The notes under the pieces: generated by a model
What the model was told of the DNA's origin: nothing
Database searches by the model: none
What the model saw: only the letters and a program-made list of their open reading frames with translations
Assembly: GCF_047238265.1 (NCBI RefSeq)
Contig: NZ_JBDFMM010000003.1
Span: 1 to 64,000, forward strand
DNA from: Paenibacillus_F sp047238265
GTDB taxonomy: Bacteria > Bacillota > Bacilli > Paenibacillales > NBRC-103111
DNA length: 64,000 bases
Reading direction: 5' to 3'
Program-made: the position numbers and the translations under genes
Shown: one piece after another, positions 57,906 to 64,000 of the stretch
Numbering within the stretch: the stretch's first letter is position 1
How the letters are laid out: the number at the start of each line of letters is the position of its first letter

Positions 57906-58991
57906 ATGAACAGTTCATTAGTCCAGCAGCTTAATATAGAATTTTACGATTTGAAGGAAGAACCACTCAAAGCCGGGCCCGAACCGATCGAGCTCTTTCC
58001 CCTTAATGAATATGATACGGTCATCTTGCACTTATCAGGTGGAGCTGATTCGATGGGATGTTTGTTTTGGCTAAAGAAAGCCGGTCTGGATTTTAATAAA
58101 CTTGAGATTTGGCACCAGGCCGTTGATGGCTGGGGGGATGATCACGTGGAGTTTTGGGATTGGCCCGTAACCGAATCCTATTGCCAAGCCGTTGCCTCCT
58201 ATTTTAATGTGCCGATTTATTTTCAGTGGAGAGAAGGTGGGCTTAAAGGGGAGCTACTTCGTGAGAACCGTCTTACCGCCGATGTCCTATATACCGATTC
58301 CGCGAAAGTCATTCGGCTACAAACAAAAATGGGCAAAGCATCTACACGAAAGAAGTTTCCCGCGCAAAGCCCCGACCTTCTAAAGCGATGGTGTAGTGCA
58401 TCTGCTAAGAGTGATCCAGCCCGACGTGTTTTAGTTAACAATCCGCGATATAGCGGATCCGCACTTCGTCCGAAGAAAATTTTGTATGTCACCGGAGAGC
58501 GTAGAAGTGAAGGCGGTAATCGCTGCAATTATCTGAAAGCTGAGAGACATCGATCGTCAAGCAAGAAAAGAATCGTTCATCACTGGCGACCGGTCATTGA
58601 TGAAACGAAAGCGGCCATGTTTGACCTGCACCGGGAATTTGGCATCATGCCTCATCCGGTATATTATCTGGGCTTTGGTCGAGTCTCATGTATGGGCTGC
58701 GTATTTTCCACCGCTCACCAATGGGCCGCGCTGCAGTATATCGCCGCTAACCGTGTTCAACAATTTGCTGATATGGAAAAACAGATTGGCCACACTATTG
58801 ATGTCAAGCTTACGGTCATGGAAAAAGTGGCCAAAGGAGCATTGGAGAAGGTTCTTCCTCTGGAGGATCCCAATCTCGCCTATTGGATAAACCTGGCTCT
58901 TTCTCGTTCGTTTACGATCGGGGATCTCTTGGCGGAGGACTGGCAGTTGCCGGTGGGTGCTTCTCGCGGTTGTGACGGTGGCCCGCAGTAG
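57906..58991 (+). CDS. PP-loop ATPase, PAPS-reductase/DndC-like
   Basis: ATG 57906 follows ATAGGAG, giving 361 residues. SGGADS (44-49) is the ATP-pyrophosphatase loop. RRSEGGNR and the Cys pair in VSCMGC (about 258-263) are typical of PAPS-reductase-like proteins, related to DndC that takes part in DNA phosphorothioation. No other dnd genes are near. Phage and plasmid relatives are common and not fully understood; a role in DNA or RNA modification is plausible. Confidence 0.75.
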   Translation: MNSSLVQQLNIEFYDLKEEPLKAGPEPIELFPLNEYDTVILHLSGGADSMGCLFWLKKAGLDFNKLEIWHQAVDGWGDDHVEFWDWPVTESYCQAVASYFNVPIYFQWREGGLKGELLRENRLTADVLYTDSAKVIRLQTKMGKASTRKKFPAQSPDLLKRWCSASAKSDPARRVLVNNPRYSGSALRPKKILYVTGERRSEGGNRCNYLKAERHRSSSKKRIVHHWRPVIDETKAAMFDLHREFGIMPHPVYYLGFGRVSCMGCVFSTAHQWAALQYIAANRVQQFADMEKQIGHTIDVKLTVMEKVAKGALEKVLPLEDPNLAYWINLALSRSFTIGDLLAEDWQLPVGASRGCDGGPQ

Positions 58992-59194
58992 GGTCCACTC
59001 GCGCCGGCCAGGGGCTTTCGCCCCTGGAAGGAAGCCACAAGCGCTGCTTGTGCCTCTCATCCCTAGCAGGCCATCCTGCGGTAGCAAAGACTCCATCTTT
59101 GCTTGAATTATCTACCGCGGGTGTTTTACCCTATTGCCCTTGCAGCTACATCTTCATTATGATCAGAGTAATCGACTATAACCAGGAGGATCGT

Positions 59195-59386
59195 ATGCGA
59201 GAAGAAGAACTTGAACAGGTCTTACGCGATGCGACGGAGCTTGCTCGTAAAAAAGCAAAAGCTGCTGGCACATCGTTGACTTACGAAAAAGACGGAAAAA
59301 TGATCCGCGAATATGCCGATGGAAGAAAGATGCAGGTAATCTTCGATGAACAAGGAAAAAGAACTGAAATTGAATATGACAAATAA
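59195..59386 (+). CDS. Small protein coupled to zeta-like toxin, candidate antitoxin
   Basis: ATG 59195 behind CAGGAGGAT gives 63 residues, a helical acidic N-terminus and a basic beta C-terminus (YADGRKMQVIFDEQGKRTEIEY). The stop lies 11 bp inside the toxin gene, so translation is coupled. No similarity to the classical epsilon antitoxin is visible. Confidence 0.65.
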   Translation: MREEELEQVLRDATELARKKAKAAGTSLTYEKDGKMIREYADGRKMQVIFDEQGKRTEIEYDK

Positions 59387-60434
59387 GCCCCATATGACGG
59401 TGTTCGCCGGAACGAATGGAGCCGGGAAAAGCACGATTACCGAAGTGATTGGAAATCGGGTTGGTGAAGTCATCGATGCTGATGCGATTGCCAAGCAGCT
59501 ATCTCCCCTTCATCCAGAAAGCGTTTCGGTAGCTGCAGGCCGGGAAGCGTTAAAGCGAGTGCAGTCCTGTATCGATCAGCGTCGAGACTTTTCGATTGAA
59601 ACGACACTTGCAGGCGGTAATGTTGTACGCCAAATGCAGCGTGCCAAGGCAGCCGGCTTTGAAATTACCATGTACTATGTGGGTCTTAAGAACGTGGATT
59701 ACCACATTGAACGTGTTGCCCGGCGCGTTGAACAAGGTGGACACTCTATTCCGGAAGAAGATATCCGTCGTCGGTATGATCGATCGCTTGATCGTGTGCC
59801 AAAGGCGCTGCGTCTGAGTGACCGGGCATTCGTTTTTGACAATAGCACCGGGTTTAAAAAAATGGCAGAATTCGATCAGGGTAAGCTGCAGATCCATACT
59901 AAGCAATCCCCCGAATGGGTTGATCGCATTATTAAAGGATGGGACAAAGAACTTCGTCTGCAAATTAAGGAACTTGAAGACAAAAAGGTTCATTACGAAA
60001 AAGAATACAACGAGGCTTGGGATAAGCATATTGATGAGAAAGAGAAATTGAAGCCGCTGTATGAGCTGGAATCACTTAAAACTAAGCGCGATCAATTACT
60101 TAGTAAGCTGGAAGATCTACAGCCGGCATCGTTGATTGAAAAATTAAAGGGATCTGCTACAGAGAAATCTCAAGGTATTCAAAAAGAAGTTGAGCTGCTT
60201 GAATCCAGAATCGCTCTCGTTCAAAAAAAGCTTCCGCCTCCGCAAGAACTTCATTCCATCCAGCAATCGATGTCCGGATTAGCGGCCGTATTATCAGCTC
60301 TGCAACAAGCCATCCAGCAGGTCGGTCGCGAGCTCTTCTCTTGCCAGCAAACGCGTTATCATAATACCTTACACAAGCAGTATGGGTCTGTACGGGAATA
60401 CATCCCTCAACAAGATCAAAGTTTAGAGAGATAA
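59376..60434 (+). CDS. Zeta-toxin-like kinase
   Basis: ATG 59376 overlaps the small gene by 11 bp; 352 residues. TVFAGTNGAGKST (8-20) is Walker A, followed by EVIDADAIAK and FSIETTLAGG. VGLKNVDYHIERVARRVEQGGHSIPEEDIRRRYDRS is the usual zeta/PezT lid region. Residues about 190-300 form a long coiled coil not found in classical zeta. Zeta kinases phosphorylate UDP-GlcNAc and poison cell-wall synthesis. The pair works as plasmid addiction by inference. Confidence 0.8.
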   Translation: MTNKPHMTVFAGTNGAGKSTITEVIGNRVGEVIDADAIAKQLSPLHPESVSVAAGREALKRVQSCIDQRRDFSIETTLAGGNVVRQMQRAKAAGFEITMYYVGLKNVDYHIERVARRVEQGGHSIPEEDIRRRYDRSLDRVPKALRLSDRAFVFDNSTGFKKMAEFDQGKLQIHTKQSPEWVDRIIKGWDKELRLQIKELEDKKVHYEKEYNEAWDKHIDEKEKLKPLYELESLKTKRDQLLSKLEDLQPASLIEKLKGSATEKSQGIQKEVELLESRIALVQKKLPPPQELHSIQQSMSGLAAVLSALQQAIQQVGRELFSCQQTRYHNTLHKQYGSVREYIPQQDQSLER

Positions 60435-60445
60435 CTTACCTTCAT

Positions 60446-60473
60446 GGCCATCAATTTTGATGGTCTTTTTTTA
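60446..60473 (+). terminator. Rho-independent terminator
   Basis: GCCATCA...TGATGGTC and T7; E8 starts 13 bp later. Confidence 0.85.
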
Positions 60474-60485
60474 ATGCCTCTTTTC

Positions 60486-61215
60486 GGTTCCCTCAGTTCG
60501 TTCAGTCGGGCAGCCCAAGCGACTCACCGGCTCTAAGATGCTCCGCACCTAAGAGCCGGTAGATTCCATTGGACTGCTTCTCCTCCTTTGCGTTCCGAAG
60601 TAAACCTCTAAAAGCTCACAAACCTAGAACCAGCAAGGCTTTTATTACTCTATCAGAGGGCCTACGTGGCCCTAGATTCGATTTTCTTTCGTGAAGTCGT
60701 ACTTACCCAGATCACCTTCAAACGACGATTACAGTGCCCTCTTGGGCTTCTAGGTGGCCCGTCCTACCTCATCTCTCGAAAGAAAAAAATCATAAACCTT
60801 CTTGAAAAACAAAGGTCAAGTTCCTTAAGAGCCAGGTCAAAAGCAAAAACCACGGGTTTTGCGAACAGTTTGACCGCTGCGTGGCTGCTTGCTACTCCGT
60901 TTTCAATCGCTACATCCGTGGCTTTTTTCGTATCCGTCATCATAGCCAACCATACCGAACCTTTCCGGGAAAAGGTGAAAAAACTTTTCGGGAACCCCAC
61001 CCGAAAAGTTTTTTCAGCCCTCCGGGCAGACCTTTGCCCTCCAAGAACCGGCATGGTTAAGCGGGCTATGACGGATACGAAAAAAACGGATGTACGCTCT
61101 TTGAAAACTACATACGCAAGCAGCTGGTTCGCCAGGCAAATTCTGTTCTCAAAACCCTAAAGATTTCCGCTCATCGCCGCTCGGGCTAGAACGGAAAACA
61201 GAAATCCGGATATAA
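60486..61215 (+). ncRNA. Structured leader element E8 (module A + B)
   Basis: Module A (60486-60605) with the ACCGGCTCT/AGAGCCGGT stem, then about 170 nt of extra sequence, then ATCTCTCGAAAGA. Module B has the best arm: TTTTTTCGTATCCGTCAT pairs perfectly with ATGACGGATACGAAAAAA. The cap is a perfect 16-bp stem (GAAAAAACTTTTCGGG/CCCGAAAAGTTTTTTC). boxA-like GCTCTTTGAAAACTACATA is at 61096-61114, then CTGG-ttcg-CCAG and CCGCTCATCGCCGCTCGGGCTAGA. Confidence 0.75.
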
Positions 61216-61254
61216 GGTAAACAAAAAAATTCGAAAATAAAGGAGTCGGTCAAG

Positions 61255-61389
61255 ATGGCAGTTAAGGTGATTTTCAAATGTAAACAAGGTGGAAACGAGT
61301 ATCGCCAAGGTTTTTCGTCCATCGAGCAGGCTCAAACCTACATTGCGGGTACGAGCTGGGAAATTGTCCAATTCACTTACAACGTTTAA
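61255..61389 (+). CDS. Small hypothetical protein (44 aa)
   Basis: ATG 61255 behind AAAGGAGTCGG; TAA 61387-61389. A small beta-rich protein with one Cys. First gene behind E8; its stop is part of the next RBS (TAAGGAGG). Confidence 0.6.
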   Translation: MAVKVIFKCKQGGNEYRQGFSSIEQAQTYIAGTSWEIVQFTYNV

Positions 61390-61402
61390 GGAGGACTTCA
61401 TA

Positions 61403-61756
61403 ATGATGAATGCGTTAGAAAATCAACTTCGCTGTAAATTGTTGGAATACCTTGAGACTCACCGTCTCAAGGCGCGTGAACTGCATGAAAGGCTGAAAAG
61501 CCGACACGATCCGGAAGAAGCGTTGGAATTTGAGCATCTACTCGGTGCCTTCCATGCGTGCCATAAAATGCTTCATGCCTTTGATTTGGACAAGTGGAAG
61601 GATAATGCCGCGGAATCTGCGGCTAGAATGGTACATTTCGCCCGGAGCGAGAATATTGATTCGGGTGAGGTTGTCCGGGGTCTTCGTCTTGTAGGCGCAT
61701 CGGAAATGTACGAAACCATGATTCATTCCGCCGAGGCGCTGGGGTTGACGAGCTGA
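61403..61756 (+). CDS. Hypothetical helical protein
   Basis: ATG 61403 behind AAGGAGG gives 117 residues. His- and Glu-rich helices (LKARELHERLKSRHDPEEALEFEHLLG). No family recognised. Confidence 0.6.
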   Translation: MMNALENQLRCKLLEYLETHRLKARELHERLKSRHDPEEALEFEHLLGAFHACHKMLHAFDLDKWKDNAAESAARMVHFARSENIDSGEVVRGLRLVGASEMYETMIHSAEALGLTS

Positions 61757-61761
61757 TAACT

Positions 61762-61781
61762 GGCGGGGATTCTCCCCCGCC
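61762..61781 (+). terminator. GC-rich hairpin, possible terminator
   Basis: GGCGGGG-attct-CCCCCGCC, but only TTCATT follows. May act as an attenuator or stabiliser before the LPD29-type gene. Confidence 0.45.
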
Positions 61782-61808
61782 TTCATTAAAAAAAAGGAGC
61801 TGGATATT

Positions 61809-62567
61809 ATGACAACGGACATGATCCATTTAGCAGGAAAAGAAACGAAAAAGCACATCAAGGATGCACTAAAAGAAGTGTTTCCCGGAGTGAAATTTTC
61901 ATTTACCTCTGAATACAACAGTGTAACGGTCTCCTGGACCGATGGACCACAAAAGCCCGATGTTCAAAAGGTTTTGTACCGTTTTGAAAGTTATACCCGG
62001 GTAAAGTGGAAAACCGATTATGAAGAGCCGACCGGATACGAATGGAAAGGCCATACATATCTAGGTCCCCGTTATCTATCTGTAACTCGGGTGTTATCTG
62101 ATGATCGAAAAGCCGCTATTGTTGCCTATGCGGAACAATGCGGATCGAGCTACGCAGATGCAACTGTATTTGAACGAGAAGAATATGAACGTGAACTGAT
62201 TCGGAAAGGAATCTTGAATGGTGTTTTTCCGCGGAACTGTCCGGATTTGATGCGCGACTCTTTTCCAGAAGTTGACCGGAGGGAGCCGGCGCGGCCGGCG
62301 AAAACCAAAGAAATTGAAAAAGTAATGACGGATGAGCCGCCGGAAGGCAAAACCGCAATGGCTCAGGTCATCCCATTTCCGAACCAGGCTGAAAAGACTG
62401 CGGTAAGAACGTTCCTGGATTCACTTACTGCAGAACAACAGCTCAAGTTTCATGTTCTGGAAATCTTATATGGCTACGACGCAGATGTCTTTCTTCATTC
62501 GGAACTGACCGTTGATGAAGCCTTTACGAAAATGGCTGAAATGTCTTTATTGAGGGGGTTATTTTGA
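61809..62567 (+). CDS. LPD29-like polyvalent-protein domain
   Basis: A 252-residue protein, ATG 61809 behind AAAGGAGCTGG. AGKETKKHIKDALKEVFPGVKFSF...VSWTDGP and YLSVTRVL match the large polyvalent protein-associated domain 29, found in anti-defence and transfer proteins of plasmids and phages. The C-terminus is helical. Exact role unknown. Confidence 0.7.
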   Translation: MTTDMIHLAGKETKKHIKDALKEVFPGVKFSFTSEYNSVTVSWTDGPQKPDVQKVLYRFESYTRVKWKTDYEEPTGYEWKGHTYLGPRYLSVTRVLSDDRKAAIVAYAEQCGSSYADATVFEREEYERELIRKGILNGVFPRNCPDLMRDSFPEVDRREPARPAKTKEIEKVMTDEPPEGKTAMAQVIPFPNQAEKTAVRTFLDSLTAEQQLKFHVLEILYGYDADVFLHSELTVDEAFTKMAEMSLLRGLF

Positions 62568-62776
62568 GAAGCATGTTAAAAGAACACGCACAGATTCAAA
62601 GTTTGGGGCCTCTTGAAAGAGAAATCGAGGAGCTTCGGGAGAAGATGAACAAAGCGGCGGGGATCGGCAACTTGGTTTCACCGGATGTACTGAATCTATC
62701 TCAAGCTCTCGATGAAAAGATTGTCGCCCATCAGCTTGCTATGATGGCCAGTAAAAAGCAAAAACCGCTTGCATAA
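62564..62776 (+). CDS. Small helical protein
   Basis: TTG 62564 overlaps the previous stop (GGGGG site upstream), ATG 62573 is the alternative; 70 residues. A long charged helix, likely coiled coil. Co-translated with the LPD29-like gene. Confidence 0.6.
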   Translation: MRSMLKEHAQIQSLGPLEREIEELREKMNKAAGIGNLVSPDVLNLSQALDEKIVAHQLAMMASKKQKPLA

Positions 62777-62854
62777 GCAAACGGCTTTCGAGGCGTGTTA
62801 ACTGTGGTAAGTATCACGCCTCTCATTTTATCAAATTATGGGAGTGTGGTAAAC

Positions 62855-63103
62855 ATGAGAGTTTTATCCAAGGTGGCAAACAGTAATTGGATTTGGTTAA
62901 CTCCGGTTGTGATTCTTTTTTTAGGTATGGTTCCTGGTGTTTTGGATAGTGGACTGTGGAAGTGTCTTGGTGCTGTACTCTTTCTCGGCGGTTTGTTCGG
63001 TATGGTAAAGGCGTTTGCAACAGAGGGTCATGAGGTCGAGATCTTTACGAAGGAAGACCAAAAGTTGCCCGCAGCTGTGTCCTCAAATCGCGCTATACTG
63101 TGA
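62855..63103 (+). CDS. Small membrane protein
   Basis: ATG 62855 after GGGAGTGTGG gives 82 residues with two hydrophobic helices (about 10-28 and 34-52) and a charged C-terminus. No family recognised. Confidence 0.6.
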   Translation: MRVLSKVANSNWIWLTPVVILFLGMVPGVLDSGLWKCLGAVLFLGGLFGMVKAFATEGHEVEIFTKEDQKLPAAVSSNRAIL

Positions 63104-63118
63104 ATAGGAAAACATTTG

Positions 63119-63166
63119 AAGGCAGCCGGTTTCTGCTCACACTACGCAGAGGCCGGCTGCCTTTTT
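63119..63166 (+). terminator. Rho-independent terminator
   Basis: AGGCAGCCGG and CCGGCTGCCT around a long loop, then TTTT. Confidence 0.8.
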
Positions 63167-63240
63167 GCGCGCGCCAGCCGATTTCCCTGTCGGTCAATCG
63201 GCTGGGGCCCGAACTACGCTTCGCTCCGTTCGTTCCGGCC

Positions 63241-63327
63241 ATTATCCGCAAGCGGATAATGACTTGTCATAACCCTCTCTCTTCTTGCATATTAAATCAT
63301 TAAATGACTAATTTATTTAATGATTTA
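63241..63327. promoter_or_regulatory. Two palindromes before the RHH gene (operator or par-like site)
   Basis: ATTATCCGC-aa-GCGGATAAT (63241-63260) and the 13-bp inverted repeat TAAATCATTAAAT...ATTTAATGATTTA with 9-bp spacer (63293-63327). The second holds repeated ATCATTAAAT-like half-sites, the kind bound co-operatively by RHH proteins. Confidence 0.7.
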
Positions 63328-63361
63328 GTAACCTATTCTCGAAAGAAAGAAGGTTGTACGC

Positions 63362-63634
63362 ATGATTCAGCAGGGGATACCCGCGCCGGCCAAGGCCCGC
63401 AAAACAAGGAGCGATAAGAAGACGGCAGTGCTGGTTAAATTGGATGCCGATACACATAAAAAACTAAAGCGCCTTGCACTCGCCTGTGACCTGTTTAAAA
63501 CTCCGCTGGCTGAAGAGATTATACAGCTGGCCTTAAATCATCCGGAAATTGTTAACTTCTTTCAGCAAAAATATGGCGCAGACGAGTTCCGCATCATACC
63601 CGTTACAAAAGATGGAAGGGTAGAATATTGCTAA
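63362..63634 (+). CDS. Ribbon-helix-helix protein (CopG/ParG-like)
   Basis: A 90-residue protein, ATG 63362 behind GAAGG. A basic tail (residues 1-20) precedes an RHH domain: TAVLVKLDADTHKKLKRLALACDLFKTPLAEEIIQLAL. This is the layout of small plasmid partition or copy-control regulators. It probably binds the AT-rich palindrome 35 bp upstream and represses itself. No ParA gene lies in the window. Confidence 0.75.
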   Translation: MIQQGIPAPAKARKTRSDKKTAVLVKLDADTHKKLKRLALACDLFKTPLAEEIIQLALNHPEIVNFFQQKYGADEFRIIPVTKDGRVEYC

Positions 63635-63783
63635 TTGGCTTTTATTGCGGACAAGCCTTTTCCGATTTTTTTGTACCATATGAAGCAAGAGCTGCACAGC
63701 CCCCACTGTTTATCAAAAATTTTATCTGAAAGCATAACGCTGCTTCTGCATTCACGGCATGTCTTTTTTACTGCCCTGCTCAT
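63631..63783 (-). CDS. Small zinc-ribbon protein (50 aa)
   Basis: On the minus strand ATG 63783 is behind GAGGAGGAACC; stop TAG 63633-63631 overlaps the RHH gene end. CREC and CSSC (about 9-12 and 31-34) give two knuckles, with a basic tail. Only minus-strand small gene here. Confidence 0.6.
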   Translation of the reverse strand: MSRAVKKTCRECRSSVMLSDKIFDKQWGLCSSCFIWYKKIGKGLSAIKAN

Positions 63784-63869
63784 ATCAGGTTCCTCCTCAA
63801 ATCATCAAATCTATTATCAGTATGACCAGTCTCTGAATCTTTTAAACCTGACTATTCAAAAAAATTTTG

Positions 63870-64000
63870 GATCCCCCAGTTCGCCCAGTCGGGAAGGCCA
63901 AGCGACTCACCGGCTCTAAGACGCTCTGCGTCTAAGAGCCGGTAGATTCCATTGGCCTTCTTTTCCTCCTTTGCGTTCCGATGTAAAGAAAAAGGCAAGG
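63870..64000 (+). repeat. Module A, copy cut by the window end
   Basis: Outer pair GAAGGCCAA/TTGGCCTTC (fully compensated relative to other copies), inner ACCGGCTCT/AGAGCCGGT and apical GACGC-tct-GCGTC. TTTTCCTCCTTTGCG is present. It may be the start of another full leader beyond the window. Confidence 0.7.

Noticed and set aside
32201..61215. rRNA spacer or tRNA fragments (because of boxA)
   Set aside because: Only the boxA core matches. No 16S, 23S or tRNA sequence flanks it, and the arms and caps vary between copies.
32201..61215. Group I or group II introns
   Set aside because: No domain V-like sequence, no catalytic core, no intron protein, and they lie between genes rather than inside them.
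63100..63303. Basic 67-codon frame
   Set aside because: It runs through a terminator hairpin and the ATTATCCGC palindrome and has no ribosome site.
63635..63919. Plus-strand frame after the RHH gene
   Set aside because: No start signal; the minus strand holds a small gene with a strong RBS, and the end lies in module A.
32201..64000. Integron cassette array with attC sites
   Set aside because: The elements are far longer than attC, lie 5' of operons and hold several genes per unit, lack the conserved core sites, and no integron-type integrase is adjacent.
1..64000. Insertion sequences or transposases
   Set aside because: No DDE or HUH transposase and no terminal inverted repeats with target duplication were recognised.

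Overview
Kind of DNA. The window looks like accessory DNA of a spore-forming member of the Bacillales, most likely a Paenibacillus relative. The reasons are AGGAGG-type ribosome sites, frequent TTG and GTG starts, an SLH-anchored surface protein, a Spo0E-like phosphatase, and low-to-mid GC coding DNA. There are no rRNA, tRNA or core metabolic genes. Topoisomerase III, a primase-like protein, a tyrosine recombinase, several toxin-antitoxin pairs, ArdC-type zincins, orphan DNA methyltransferases and a plasmid-type RHH protein point to a large conjugative plasmid or integrated element. No relaxase, replication initiator or type IV secretion gene is inside the window. The genus is an inference.

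Layout. 1-3.3 kb: end of a coiled-coil gene and a large secreted SLH protein. 3.3-12.3 kb: an XRE repressor with an operator-promoter, a CHC2/TOPRIM primase-like protein, many very small genes (several zinc ribbons), a VbhA/Fic toxin-antitoxin pair and a tyrosine recombinase. 12.5-17 kb: XRE and LuxR-type regulators and a secreted protein with a small membrane partner on the minus strand. 17-24.8 kb: Mrr-like nuclease, GGDEF protein, topoisomerase III and a run of small genes with similar leaders. 24.9-28.2 kb: a GC-rich array of about 26 tandem units of about 125 bp, with a recent 748-bp internal duplication and degenerate single copies near 10.5 and 11.1 kb. 28.3-32 kb: AbrB-like regulator, a candidate small RNA, ImmA/IrrE-like peptidase and, on the minus strand, a sigma-70-like factor.

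32-64 kb is the most unusual part. Almost every gene is on the plus strand, in short operons. Eight operons are preceded by a repeated non-coding element of about 470-730 nt (E1-E8), usually starting just after the terminator of the previous operon. The copies differ in sequence but keep pairing through compensatory changes. Each carries a boxA-like motif (core CTTTGAAAACT or CCTTGATAACC) just 3' of the closing helix, and most end in the same CGCTCGGGCTAGA block. Two alternative 5' modules (A and A') also occur alone. The operons encode three kinds of DNA methyltransferase, two ArdC-like zincins, a DpdA/TGT-like enzyme, a PP-loop PAPS-reductase-like protein, a Cas8c-C-terminal-like HTH protein, MazF- and zeta-type toxins, and many small unknown proteins.

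How it may work together. My working inference is that 32-64 kb is an anti-defence or leading-type region in which one structured leader co-ordinates many operons. The leader could act by rRNA-like antitermination, as a Frpo-like single-strand promoter, or both. The sigma factor encoded divergently from E1 may take part. The pairing and the boxA match are read from the sequence; the function is not proven.
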